Shown: in pieces, positions 22,386-34,028 of the stretch
How positions within the stretch are numbered: position 1 is the first letter of the stretch
How the letters are laid out: each line of letters opens with the position of its first letter
Assembly: GCA_015501585.1 (NCBI GenBank)
Contig: JADNRY010000096.1
Span: forward strand, 1-64,000
Reading direction: 5' to 3'
DNA length: 64,000 bases
DNA from: Rhodocollybia butyracea
Taxonomy: Eukaryota; Basidiomycota; Agaricomycetes; Agaricales; Omphalotaceae
Position numbers and translations under genes: made by a program
The notes under the pieces: generated by a model
The model's database searches: none
Told to the model about the DNA's origin: nothing
What the model saw: only the letters and a program-made list of their open reading frames with translations

Positions 22386-24985
22386 TCCTACCACTCACCA
22401 CCTTGCTTGCTTCAAAATTCATGGTGTTGAAACATCTTTTATTCTCCAACACACTGGCGTCTTCGAAGCTGTCCGTGGCAAAGTAAAATGTTCCCTCTGC
22501 TCGATCCAGGACACTGTCACCGCCTGTACCCGGCCTGAGGATTCCCTTACCTGCAGCTTGTGCCACAAGTGCAAGAAACAGTGCAACTTCTTCACCCTAC
22601 TCCGTTTCTGTGCATACACCAAGTTGGAAGGAATCCATGTTTTGGAAGCCGTTACTCGATTGTGCGGGGCCCCCAAGATTCTAAATTTCCCTTCGGAATT
22701 GTACAAGAAGGCGTTGAAGGCATTAGAGGCTCGTAATAGTTGTCCTAGCGAACTAGGTCAAATTATGGATGAACGGGAAAGTCTTTTTCCCCAGGCTGAT
22801 GAAGATGCAAGGAGATTACTGCCAAGTTGCCAAGGATAAGGCAGAGGACCCTAGTCATCATGATGATGGTGTCAAGAAGAAAAGGAAGCACCATAAGAAG
22901 ACGAAGAAGATGAAGGACCATGGCCGGTCTCGTCCCCTTCCCATACCACAGGCAAATGACCAACATAGTCCTCTTCGTGTGCTCATCCCAGCGCTTTCTC
23001 GGGCAACCATTCCTACTCCTCCTGCACCCATGCCATCATCGGAACCTGTTCCCCCAATCCATGTTCCTGATCCTTCCTCCACCACTGACACTCTTGCAAG
23101 GATGAAGCAGCCAGCCCCCGTGGATCCTGACTCCAGTTGTCATGTTTGTCCTCGTTTGGATGATGCAATCCCGTTGGCTCCCACTCGTTTGCTTCCTGTT
23201 GACATGAGTAAAATGATACCTCATGTTCCCCTTCCTTCACAGGATCCTGCCGCTCAATTCCATTCTCGAGGATTTAACTTGGATCAACAGACATTCATAG
23301 CAGATTTTGTTGCTAATCATCACTCGACTGTCAAGAACTTCAGGAAAGAGCAGGACTGAGCAATGTGCCTATCGTTCGGAACGGAATCAGTTGCGAGAAC
23401 AACCTTGCTGAGATGACCTCTTGTAGCACGGGTTTTGAGGCTGAAGCGCATGTGGAACATACTTGTGCAGAACTTTTTAGCCGTTCAGTTGAAGGAGTCG
23501 GCCTTGTCATCTGCAATAGTACGGAAGGAGTTCTTAAAGTCTAGGGAGCGAACAAAACAGCTTGAGAAACAGCTATCTCAAAGGCCCCGTATCGAAACAG
23601 ATTTCAAGGATATTTTGCATCTGGAAGAAGTAAGTCCTCCCCAGATTGTTACTTTTTCGCTTACTGATGCTGCGGGGTAGGAAAATCGACGCCTACGTGT
23701 TTCCGAGAATAGTCTTCGGGAATGATCTGAAGTGGGCTGAGGGGTCCTTTGAGGCCATCCAGAAACGGTCATGATGAATTAATCCATCGCAACAACTGTA
23801 TTGTGGAAGCAAGTCGTAAGGTTCAGTGGGGAAAGGAGGCCGCGGAATCTCACTTGCATGAAGCTCAGTACAAGATGAAGCTTTTAGGAAACATGTTGAA
23901 GAGCTCGGCTGGTTCTTCTAACGAGTCGCTAGTACGAAGGCTCCAATCCGACCGGGAATTATTAGTATTGGAGCGTAACATTGCACTCAAGTACGTGCTT
24001 ATGCTCTGCCAGCTGGACCTTCCCGGATTCGTCAATCACTTTCAGCAACAAGTAGCGGAACTGTTGTTTCGTGTGTACAACCTCTTGCATGTTTCTAGAT
24101 CTAGCGATCCCGCAGTCGCCGAATGCTGCTTTATTCGATGCCATCCCCTCCATCACTAATGAGGCCTGTCGTTCCCAATTGGCCCTTTATATGGTTCTGG
24201 AAGAATTTGATCTGCAGTATCCTCATGTCTGTCGGCTGCTACAGCATTCCACCAGCAGTCAGACTGAGCAGATGTTGGCCAGGAATGCCGGTTTTGAGCA
24301 GGCTATGTCCTCCATCGAGCCGATTTTTTAATCAGGAATGCTCAATTCAGTATGGACGCTTCCTCCAATTCACCCCTGACCTGTTTCCGCTCCATAATCT
24401 CCGAGATGCCCAGGGTTCCTCTCTTCGTGAGGCAATTAGGGGATTGCTGGACGAAACTAGATGTTGTTGCATATTCCCCCACGTCACCTAGAGTCCCTGG
24501 AACCGCCAGTCCTTCCGTGAGCTATTTGCTGCTGGCCAATCCTTCCTCCTCACCTGCCATTCCCGTGATACCCGTTACTTCAGCAGCGATGGTCGCGGTA
24601 GGGGTCCAAACGTTGCCCAATGTTGTCATAACTGCACTTCAACCGCCAGAGGACATGGAGGACCTGGAATATATGAGCGATGGTGAGATTTTTGGTCATC
24701 GGGACGAAGATGAAATTGAGGAGGATGAACTCAAAGTCAAGGATGCTTCCAATGAAGCTGCTGTTGCTGAGGGTGGGACGCAAACGGGTATCCTCAAACT
24801 TGGATGTCTCTGTGGTTGTGGACAATGGTAGCGCCGTTGAGACTACAGGTTCTGTAGGTGATAATGCCAAATTAGAGCCTTCCGTTTCTAGCCCCTTGTC
24901 GTTCCTTCCCAATCCCAAAAACCCCCTGTTCCTTCCCTCGAGTGAGCCCAGTTCAACCGGTAGCGCTATATTAGAACTTCTGTAA
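22386..24985 (+). pseudogene. Cys-cluster/coiled-coil gene, left-arm copy (truncated start)
   Basis: Left-arm twin of the gene at 42,304-44,889. It lacks the first few codons because the inversion breakpoint at 22,385 falls just after the start. Order of parts: a Cys cluster (CSLC at about 22,494, then CSLCHKCKKQC), a Pro-rich linker, two coiled-coil stretches, a Cys-poor helical region and an acidic then Ser/Pro-rich tail ending in ILELL at 24,985. A 55-bp GT-AG intron follows the ILHLEE codons (about 23,629-23,681), and splicing keeps the frame into ENRRLRV. Frameshifts near 22,810 and 24,130 are shared in position with the right arm. At 22,657 this copy keeps CGA where the right arm has TGA. 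Confidence 0.6.
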
Positions 24986-25239
24986 AGTTATAGAATGAAT
25001 TCATTACTGTTGTATACCAATTGCTATTGTTTTCTGTTTTTTGTATTATCTTTTTTCTTGTTATTTGTCATTATTGTGTTTTGGTGTGCTTTGGTTGTAC
25101 ATAGATCAACTGTATATAGATAATAAGCCAGGAATTGTTTGTTAGAAAATAATGAAGGAAAAGAATTTAGATTGTCTATAAGGCAAAGTTGAATCCGCCA
25201 ATGTGAGTTGTCATTTAGGGAGATAGGGAAAATGGAGAT

Positions 25240-26781
25240 TGGTTGGAGTTGCATCCACCTGAGTGTGGGGTGTAAGGGTAGGGGCATGACTAGTCTTCAC
25301 CCTCCCTTTCTTCGTCCTGCGCAAGGCTGTCTAGCTTTTGGAGTTGGACGGAAGTGGGTCTGTGCTTTCTGGGGTGTTCCTGGTGCCATCGCTTTAGCAT
25401 GTCAAGGGATCCTACCATTCCCTCCCAAGAAACCCATAAGTTGAACGCGGCGTCATATCCCATCTATTTGATGAGGTATTCAATCTCCTGTGGCCTCCCT
25501 GCTATTGGTCTGGAGTTCTCTATGGTTTTGACCTCATGCTCCAAGTCGCCTTGCACGTATACAGGGGGTGGCGGTGATGGGATTTGTCGGAATGGATCAG
25601 AGTGGTGGGGTTTTAATCGGTTGACATGGAAGACATTGTGGATGCATTGGAGATCACCCAGGAGATCTAGTCGGTATGCGTGAGATCCAATACTTTCGAG
25701 GATGGTGTATGGTCCCATCCATTTGTGGTCGAGTTTCTTTGTTGGTCTCCTTGTGCAGATATTTTCCATGTTTAACCAAACTTTGTCGCCTTTCTTCCAG
25801 TCTGGTGCTTTCCTCCATTTCCGGTTGGTGTAGTGTTTGTAGTCCTCATTTGCGTCGGCAATGTGCTTCTGTAGGGATCTATGAAGTTCTGGTAGATCCT
25901 GTGCAAAAGTGTTGGCTTCTGTTGCAGATACCCCCTCCTGTTCTAAATTGATAGTGAGCTTCGGGTGATATCCTTTGTTGGCAAAAAAATGGTGAGACTC
26001 CCGTTGCCATGTGAGGGGAGTTGTTGTATACAAACTCCGCAAGTGGGAGTAGATCCTTCCAGTTGTTTTGGTTGTAAGCGCAATATACGCGCAAGTAGTA
26101 CTCAAGCGACTGGTTGACATGTTCTGTCTGACCATCTGTCTCTGGATGAAACACTGTCAATAATCGCAATTTGACATGCAGGATTCTGGTGAGTTCTTTC
26201 CAGAACTGAGAAATGAAAAGGGAGCCGCAGTCGGAAATAATGTCGGAAGGTAGTCCATGCTTGGCAAATATGTGGGTGATGAAATGAGAGGCAAATGCAA
26301 TTGTGTCGTCAGTGGTGTGGCATGGGATGAAGATGGCTTGCTTGCTGAGCTGACAAACTACTACTAATATTGCATCAAATTTCTCGTCTCCACTGGGTGG
26401 CAATTGGGTGATGTGGTCTAGTGAGATGGATGACCAAGGGCATTGTCCAATGGGTAGTGGCTTCAGGTTACTGTATGGCTTTTGGCAATTAGCCTTTGCT
26501 CTCTGACATGGGTGGCAGGATCATACGTAGTTGCAAATGTCAGTAGTGTGATGCGGCCAGAAGAAGAGTTGGTTGACCATTTTTTTTGTCCTTTTTTCTC
26601 CTGGATGTCCCCTGAGTTTGTGATCATGGAAATGTGCTATAGCGTCACATTGTATATCCTTGGTATCGGGTACATAGATGCGCTTGTTCTTCATCAACAA
26701 TCCTCCTACAAAAGAGAACCCATTATCCTTTCCTGAGGTGATATCTTCGATGCTGGACTTCATGAACTGGTCCTGCGTCAA
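25240..26781 (-). pseudogene. Gypsy integrase and chromodomain, left arm
   Basis: The H-H-C-C zinc region is split: HFHDHKLRGHPGEKR lies at 26,781-26,521 and SCHPCQRAKANC follows a TGA. The core (26,403-25,464, with one frame change near 26,000) shows SLDHITQLP, IISDCGSLF and HPETDGQTEHVNQ, the D,D(35)E positions. The C-terminal GPYTILE/NVFHVNRLKP segment follows, then a chromodomain-like piece (WVSWEGM, LKRWHQEHP) after a stop at YLIK. Chromodomains direct gypsy integration to marked chromatin. Pseudogene: at least three stops or frame changes. Confidence 0.75.
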
Positions 26782-26958
26782 TTCGCGTATCCTAGAAATC
26801 AGTAGATCTTTGTTTAGTAACTGGGAAGCATTTAGACGTTCAGGTGGAATAAGAATTTGCTCATTATGTCCTTTCGCCTGCTTCCGCTCCCATCCTTGCT
26901 TTGGATAGATGTCTGCCCTTCGTGTCAGGGCGTTGGGTTTCGCCCCTAGGGTTCCCAG

Positions 26959-28118
26959 TCAATAGCTGATATTGAAATCATATCCCGACAGTGTTTCCAC
27001 CCATTGTGCTTGGCAGGAAGTGAGTTGTTTCGTAGTCGTGAAGTACTGCAGGTTATTGTGATCTGAGTAAACTTGTATTCGGAATCTAGACCCTTCGCAG
27101 TAGGCTCTCCATTCTCTGAAGCATGCTACAATGGCCAACAGTTCCTTGTTGTAGATGTTGTAGTTTAGTTCCGCTGGAATCATAGAACAGGTGTGGAAGG
27201 CGATAGGGTGGATTTCCCCTGTGGATGGGTCAAGCTGAGAGAGGATTCCTGCAATAGCCCAGTCGGAAGTGTTGCATTTGAGTATATATGACGGGGGAGG
27301 TTGGGATTGAAATGGCCTAGTACTGGCACGGTTGTGAATGCTGTTTTTAGTAGTTCGAACGCATCCTGGCAAGTGGAATCCCAGACCCAAGCTACATCCT
27401 TCCAGGTTAGTCTGGTGAGTACCTTGGTAATACCTGAGTAATTGTCTATGAATCTCCTGCAAAAATTTGCGAAGCCAAGGAAGGATTGGAGTTCTTTGAC
27501 ATTCCGAGGAGTGGGCCAGTCAAGAATAACAGATACCTTTGAAGGATCCATGGAAATCCCTTTTGGTGATATGATGATGCCTAGGTATTCGACAGTACTA
27601 GTATCAGTATAGAAGAAACATTTCTTGGGTTTAACATGAAGATTGTTGTTGCGCAGTTGTTGTAGTACCGTCCGTACGTGCTCCTTGTGTTTACTCTTGT
27701 CGTCGGAAAAGATGAGTATATCATCCAGGTAGACCACTACACAAACATCGACAAGGTTGTGAAAGATGTCATTCATGAAAAACTGGAAAGCTGTGGGAGC
27801 ATTCGTTAATCCGAAAGGCATAACCAAGTACTCGAAGGCTCCATATCGCGTTCTGAATGCTGTTTTCCATTCGTGTCCATCGGCAATACGTACATTGTTG
27901 TATCCCACTCGTAGGTCGAGTTTGGTGAAGACCTTAGCTTGGCTGAGTCGATCTACAAGGGTTCTGACGAGGGGAAGAGGGTACTGATCCTTTATGGTGA
28001 GGCGGTTGAGTGCTCGATAATCCACGCAAAGTTGAAGGGACCTGTCTTTCTTTTTTGCAAATAGTACTGGGGCTCCCGTTGGCGAACTAGATGATCGAAT
28101 AAATCCCTTTCCTAGCAT
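26959..28118 (-). pseudogene. Gypsy reverse transcriptase and RNase H, left arm
   Basis: The frame 28,118-27,180 has the seven-motif RT fold: [27 protein letters not shown] and the catalytic [10 protein letters not shown], ending in [11 protein letters not shown]. The frame changes near 27,300-27,460 and RNase H follows to 26,959 (LNYNIYNKELLAIV, YSDHNNLQYF). The first RNase H aspartate appears as Asn in CNTSDWA. The start of RT (FDEMLGKGF) is out of frame with the upstream linker in both arms. The last RNase H codon before the linker to integrase is a TGA at a former CGA. Confidence 0.8.
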
Positions 28119-29467
28119 CTCGTCGAATATAAGTCCTTTAGCGATTTAAGTTCCATAGCTGACATGTTATAAAGTTTTCCTAGAGTCAGCATGGTGTCCC
28201 CTTCTGTCTCAATGCAGATATCATATGGTCGGTGAGGTGGAAGTTCTTTAGCGTCACCAGGAGAAAATACATCAAGGTAGTTGTGGTATTGTGCCGGCAC
28301 CAAGTCCTTCCATGCTTGTGCTTCCTTGTCCACGGTTGTCAAAGCTTTATCCAAAGGATTGTCAGTCTTGGGGGTCACTGATTCTCCTAATGTAATGGCT
28401 TTAAGGTGTTCCGAATTGTTAGCAGGGTACACATGAAGGAAAAATGCGGGAGTCCCGTCTTGAATTAACCTATCCATTGCTGCGGCACCAATCATACTGA
28501 TTTTTGGTCCTGTCACGTCGGGATCTGATTCTCTTTCTACCCAAGTGGGACCTTTTCTCCTAAGGATCCTAAGGTAATCCTTCTTTCTGGAAGCAGCTCC
28601 CTTTGGTGTCATTGGTTTTCAGGGAATTTTTCAAGCTTTGGTTGCCGTTTGGTCAGGTGTCGTGTTGTGGCTCCATTTCTCTGTTCCTTTCTTCCATTGT
28701 CGGATGTTGTCCTCCATTGATTGGAAGGGTTCATCGTTGGGTAAGAGTAGTGGACCATCGGTATCTTTGTCAAAGGGTAGAGTGGTCGGTTTGTTGGCTG
28801 TGTCTTCATCCTCATCAAGGATTTCTTCTATTGTTGTCGCATATTTAGATTTCGAAGGTGTTGGGGTTTGGCTGAATGGTTTGCCCATTGTTAATAGGAT
28901 AGGGTTGTTTGGGTTTCTGTTGAATGGTAGTGTCATTGGTTGGTTAGATGGGTCGTTATCCTCGTCAAGGGTGTCCTCAATAGTGACTGGAAATCTGGAC
29001 TTTGAAGGTTGTATTGTCGAGATGGTTGTCAGATGGTTATGGCCATTCTTTACCCCCTCCTCTACGTCTGTACCTCCCTCATTGTCCTCTATAATATCCA
29101 CTCCCACTACTGCTGAAATTCTAATGTTTCTATCCCGGAACGTCATAGAAAGATCCGCCCAGTCCATGACAGGATTGTACTGGCAAAGCCACGAGAGTCC
29201 CAAGATGACTGGTGCGGCTGGATGTAATTGTGTCACTAGGAATTCGACTAATTGAATAGTGCCGTCTTCAAAACTGATGGTGTCGGTGTAGGAATGGGTG
29301 ATTTGACCTGCTGATGAGGGCTGGCCATCAAATAACTCGAGCAGAATTGGTTCCTTCAGCTGAGTAAGATTTTCTGGGTGTTCGTTGGCGACCTTGGCAT
29401 CAATGAACGGGCGGGATGCTCTGGAATCAACCAGAGTGTTGTGGCAGATGTCTTTTTTGTCAGACAT
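28112..29467 (-). pseudogene. Gypsy protease and linker, left arm
   Basis: The frame 29,467-28,631 begins MSDKKDICHN. The retropepsin active site is present as VDSRAS, where the family has D-S/T-G, so the catalytic Gly is Arg (a G-to-A change at a CpG). The conserved ILGLSWL motif follows about 70 residues later. A long acidic linker rich in Thr/Pro separates protease from the next frame, 28,612-28,112, which carries YHNYLDVFSPGDAKELPPHR, the segment that normally precedes gypsy reverse transcriptase. Here the protease frame is uninterrupted, unlike in the right arm. Confidence 0.7.
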
Positions 29468-29554
29468 AGGGAAGCAGGTTTGAATGATAAAGGAATTTTT
29501 GTGTAGAGATCGTAGACATGCTGAAAAAACTGTTATAGTTGAGGTATGGGGCCC

Positions 29555-30250
29555 TCAAGAGCATGGAACTATCGATGGGAGGACTCCCAGTTGTTCCCTC
29601 GTCCCCATGGGAGTCCTCCAAGCTTTTCCCGATTCCATTTTGTTGTCCACTACCTCCACCTGCCAATCCATCAACATTTCCCTGTCCTCACTCACTGAAA
29701 ACACTGCTCGCAACTTCTGTCTAGGCACTTCCGTCCCCAGTGGGTCTGTTGCCGCTTTCACAAGGTCTTCTGGTTTGGTGCATTCTGCTTTAAAGTGTCC
29801 CATGCCTCCACACTGCAAACATAGGCCTCTTCTTTGTTGCTCATTCATGAGCTTCCGCGTGTTGTCGTCCCATAGGGTTCCCGCTTGTAAGAGCAATAAT
29901 CTGTCGAAGTTGCCCTGGTTACTGCAGCTGCATTCCTGTCCTGATTCTAGCTGAATATCCTCTTTGTTAATCACAACAAGCTCGTCGGTAGTGGAGTTAT
30001 CCTGCCATGCTGCTGCTCCCCTCGTTGCATTGTTTGAGCCTGGTCGTTGGGGGCCCTTATTCTGACCTGGGATGAAGTTCTGTTGTGGGAACATACCAGT
30101 TACTTGTCTGGGTTTCCCCCGTCAGTGGGTTTTGGAATTGTAGCAGGGGGAGTAGCGTTTGCCGACCAAGTGTTCACTTGTGGAAGGAACCCTGGTAAGC
30201 CTCCCTGTTGCGTTCTACTTTGTTGGGACAGATTCTGATGCCATGAAGCA
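29555..30250 (-). pseudogene. Gypsy Gag with CCHC knuckle, left arm
   Basis: The open frame 30,094-29,555 encodes a Gln/Asn-rich segment followed by a zinc knuckle, CLQCGGMGHFKAEC (CX2CX4HX4C), the nucleic-acid-binding part of Gag. The upstream frame (30,240-30,100) continues as WHQNLSQQSRTQQ and blends into minisatellite sequence. The usual capsid domain of about 200 residues that should precede the knuckle is absent, so the N-terminal half of Gag is missing or has been replaced by the repeat. The frame ends 88 bp before the protease frame. Confidence 0.75.
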
Positions 30251-30254
30251 TCAA

Positions 30255-31165
30255 GTTCCAGTAGTTGACATTGGGGCTGGTGAGGTGAGTTGGAGCAATT
30301 GGCCCTGTTGGAGGAATTGGAGTAGTTGCAATTTGGGCTACTGAGGGGTGCTGGAGTAGTTGGAGTAGTTGGAGTAGTTGCCATTTGGGCTACTGAGGGT
30401 GTTGGAGTAATTGGCCCACTTGTAGTAGTTGGAGTAGTTGACAATTGGCCTGGTGATGGGAGTTGAAGTACCCGGCCCTGTCGGAGTAGTTGGAGTGTTG
30501 TCAGTTGGGCTACTGAGAGGTGCTGGGGTAGTTGGAGTAGTTGGAGGGGTTGACATTTAGGTGAGGGAGGGGAGTTGGAGCAATTGACCTTGTTGGAGTA
30601 ATTGGAGTAGTTGGAGTAGTTGCCATTTAGGCTACTGAGGGGAGTTGGAGTAATTGGCCCTGTCGGAGTAGTTGGAGTTGTTGACAATTGGCCTGGTGAG
30701 GGGAGTTGGAGCAATTGGCCCTGTCAGAGGAATTGGAGTAGTTGCAATTTGGGCTACTGAGGGGTGCTGGAATAGTTGGAGTAGTTGGAGTAGTTCCCAT
30801 TTGGGCTACTGAGGGGTGTTGGAGTAATTCGCCCACTTGTAGTAGTTGGAGTCGTTGACAATTGGCCTGATGAGGGGAGTTGGAGTACCTGGCCCTGTCA
30901 GAGTAGTTGTAGTGTTGCCATTTGGGCAACTGAGGGGAGTTGGAGTAATTGGCCCTCTCGGAGTAGTTGCCATTTGGGCTACTGAGGGGTGTTGGAGTAA
31001 TTGGCCCACTTGGAGTAGTTGACAATTGGCCTGGTGAGGGGAGTTGGAGTACCCGGCCCTGTCAGAGTAGTTGGAGTGTTTGCCATTTGGGCTACTGAGA
31101 GGTGCTGGAGTAGTTGGAGTAGTTGGAGTAGTTGCCCTTTAAACTACTGAGGGGAGTTCGAGTAA
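30255..31165. repeat. Minisatellite array next to left-arm gag
   Basis: Same unit family as at 7,150, in the orientation that lies upstream of the minus-strand gag. Inverted partner sequence lies at 34,160-35,000 and 36,793-37,036. The junction with gag is sharp at about 30,255 (GACATTGGGGCTGGTGAGG). Confidence 0.9.
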
Positions 31166-31620
31166 TTAGGAGCAATAATCTGTCGAAGTCGCCCTGGTTC
31201 ACTGCATGCAAATCTACATAAATATTTGTGGAAATAGTAAGATTATGTTAAAATTGTATGGAACTTCATGCAATCTTAACATAATCTTTCTATATTCACC
31301 CAAGTTTAGCATAATTTTACTATTTCCATGAAAAGTTATGTTGATTTGCATGCAGTGGTTACTGCAGCTGCATTCCTGTCCTGATTCTAGCTGAATATCC
31401 TCTTTGTTAATCACAACAAGCTCGTCGGTAGTGGCGTTATCCTGCCATGCTGCTGCTCCCCTTGTTGCATTGTTTCCGCCTGGTCGTTGGGGGCCCTTAT
31501 TCTGACCTGGGATGAAGTTCCATTGTGGAACATACCAGTTACTTGTCTGGGTTTCCCCCCATCAGTGGGTTTTGGAATTGTAGCAGGGGCAGTAGCGTTG
31601 CCAACCAAGTGTTTGACCTT
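31166..31620 (-). pseudogene. Second, partial gag segment with a MITE insertion
   Basis: A direct duplicate of the gag 5' region at about 29,890-30,175 (same strand), beginning AGGAGCAATAATCTGTCG and ending at CCAACCAAGTGTTTGACC, with minisatellite on both sides. A 158-bp insertion at 31,200 splits it. Removing it gives the uninterrupted CCCTGGTTACTGCAG still seen near 29,912. It shows that gag plus minisatellite can be duplicated as a block. Confidence 0.7.
31200..31357. mobile_element. 158-bp MITE with perfect 15-bp terminal inverted repeats
   Basis: The ends are CACTGCATGCAAATC and GATTTGCATGCAGTG, perfect inverted repeats. Flanking GTT at 31,197-31,199 and 31,358-31,360 is a 3-bp target duplication, confirmed by the uninterrupted gag near 29,912. 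CACTG ends with a 3-bp duplication resemble CACTA-type elements. The interior is AT-rich with further inverted pieces (AAGATTATGTTAA). Diverged relatives lie near 46,262-46,350 and 21,096-21,190. Confidence 0.85.
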
Positions 31621-31960
31621 GATGGAGTAATTGGAGTAATTGGAGTAGTTGCCATTTACGCTACTCAGGGGAGTTGGAGTAATTGGCCCTGTCAGAGTAG
31701 TTGGAGTAGTTGGCATTTGGTCTGGGGAGGAGAGTTGGAGCAATTGGCCCTGTCGGAGGAATTGGAGTAGTTGCAATTTGGGCTACTGAGGGGTGCTGGA
31801 GTAGTTGGAGTAGTTGGAGTAGTTGCCATTTGGGGAGTTGGAGTAATTGGCCCTGTCAGAGTAGTTGGAGTGTTGACATTTGGGCTACTGAGTGGTGTTG
31901 GAGTAATTGGCCCTCTTGGATTAGTTCGAATTGTTGACATTTGGGCTGGAGAGGGGAGTT
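31621..31960. repeat. Minisatellite block
   Basis: Five or six units of the 61-66 bp family between the partial gag and the R1 repeat, ending GGCTGGAGAGGGGAGTTAAC at about 31,960. Confidence 0.85.
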
Positions 31961-33503
31961 AACTTTTGAGCCAACTAGAGATATCCTAGTGTGCACTTAC
32001 AACAGTATCGTTCCATGGAGGTACCCAGATGTGGATATAACACCTGGTAGTCGTTGAATTCGATTCGAAGACATGTTTCCCAAGTTTGAGCATAGTCTGA
32101 GGTGCATAGCACACTCTCTGCCTATTTTATTTCCTGAAAATTGCATTTTTTTGGCAGAATCCATACAGATTACGGAATACCATCGCTTCAGGTGCTGCAT
32201 AAATTGTTCTTGCATATCGCAAAGACTAATACTATATAGTACAGTCTATATGAAACGTCTTAACCCCTTGGCTACTCATATTCCATGATAATTCCTCAAA
32301 AAATCGAGTTTTGAGGGAAAATCAATAAAGATCAGTGTATACCATCGCATCTGGTCCCATATAAATGGTTCTTGGACACGGATCGAGTGTATACAATGTA
32401 GGAGAGTATACCTACCGAGGTTTGAGGTCCTACCTGCGCTTAGACACTCATTATTAGTATTTAATTCCTCAACAATGCGAATTTTGATGGTTACTCACCA
32501 TTGATCACTCCATGTACATATTCCTGCCCACATATTGCCAAATATAACACCTGGAGGGCGTAGCTAGTATACTACAGCACTCAGATATCTATTCCAGACC
32601 TCAGACCTTGAGAGGCCATGCCATTACTGAGCCCAACTTCGACTCAACACCACCTGTATGTAATCATATATTTCCCTATTTGGTCATACAGCTTTGACCT
32701 CCTCCGGCCTAGAGCGGGCAATTACAGCCTATTCTCTCCATAGAATGCTCTGACTTCGCTTCAGGCATATATATATTATGCAGAGACCATGCCTGTACCA
32801 CTAGTATATTAAACATCCGTACTTTTATTTCGATTTTTTACAACACAGCCACAGACCCAAACATCGAAGCAGTGCTACTATTACACCATATACCTGCTTT
32901 AATTTCGCTTTAGGTGCCTACTGTACATCTATAAACACTGTATACAGTAGAATATCCATGCATAAACAAGCTTTTAGGCCGCTTTGCTGGCATTCTAAAT
33001 ATGGTAATAAAACAGCTTTGACCGCAGCTATCACTGTAATTTCGCTTCACGGACCTATTATATATGTAAAGATACTATCTAAACTCTTATAGGACGGAAT
33101 ATCTATGTAGAAGCAGGCTTTTTAGGCCGCTTTTACTGGTTTGATGGCATTACCCAATTTGGTAATGCTCAGCCAGCTTTGACCGAACGTCATCTAGATT
33201 TTTCGATGCAATCCATCCCCTTATGGTGCCTAATCCACCTCGGAGTAGTGCTCAAATATTAATACAATATATAGTCTTTTTTGGGCTAGCTACCATCCCA
33301 GAAATTGCCTAGATAGGCCCGTAAATAACCTATTTTCATCCAGCCACCCAAAAGCTGCAACAAACAACTCACATGACCTCATCAAATGTGAACACAGAGG
33401 GATTAAAATGCCCCTACACTCTTACTGTACAGTGGGTTTATTATCATAATCTCCACAACAGGTACTGGGGGTATTTAAATAATGCTACTGAAGTGGCTGT
33501 CCA
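31961..33503. repeat. R1 non-coding repeat, copy 1
   Basis: About 1.45 kb from roughly 32,040 is the reverse complement of 51,420-52,560, and its larger part also matches 52,560-53,755 directly. No gene. Internally it repeats a phrase close to TTTCGCTTCAGG, followed by a CTAT/TATA-rich stretch, at about 32,177, 32,341, 32,753, 32,903 and 33,039. The shorter spacings are 136-163 bp, which suggests diverged tandem monomers. It ends abruptly at the LTR fragment at about 33,504. Confidence 0.7.
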
Positions 33504-34028
33504 ATGATGATAAAGCGTGGGCGGGAAGTTGAACGGAAGCTGACTTAGCATTGCGTAATGGATCGGAATCGAAGAGAGTTATATTGCAGAGTGAAGAAAA
33601 CAATAGAGTGAAGAAACACAGTAAAAGAAACTGATAAGTCAAGAAATGAGTCAGTAACTGGGGGGTTGTTTCAATATAGCAAATCTAAGGTATCAGAGAT
33701 ATCGAACAAGTATTTAAGAAGAACGGAAATGTACAGGGCTGCAAAAAGTACTTAGGCTATTGATTAAGGTGAAAGGGAAAGAAACTACAATGGATGAGTG
33801 GAAACGGAAGTAATACAAAGGCATACCTCGAAATAGAACAAAGCATCTAGGGAGACGGAAACTGGCTAATATTGGATACGATTAGTGAAAGAGTTACAAA
33901 TGGATTGGAACATCGGGCTATGGTTAGCACAATTGGTCTAAGTTCATGAGCGGGATTGGCGGGATGACGAGTGGTAGCGAAATCAACGGGGCTAGACACG
34001 ATGGAGTATGGGAGTATGGGGCATGACA
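33504..34028 (-). mobile_element. Gypsy-type LTR, 3'-truncated, minus orientation
   Basis: On the minus strand it starts TGTCATGCCCC at 34,028 and follows the LTR at 45,087 for about 520 bp, then stops at the R1 junction and lacks the last 240 bp. The start and the minisatellite before it match those at 11,076 more closely than those at 45,087, so it is an inverted copy of the 11,076 locus without the 7.5-kb transposon. This copy shows the uninterrupted LTR. Confidence 0.7.

Larger units (their letters stand above)
25024..30250 (-). mobile_element. Ty3/gypsy retrotransposon internal region, left-arm copy (decayed)
   Basis: Reading right to left: gag, protease, reverse transcriptase, RNase H, integrase, chromodomain. 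This is the standard gypsy (Metaviridae-like, chromovirus) order. All domains match the right-arm copy almost exactly. No LTR or primer-binding site is visible at either end. On the gag side it runs into minisatellite, and on the 3' side into the coiled-coil gene. The element was already defective before the arms duplicated, because its main stops and active-site changes are shared. Confidence 0.9.
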
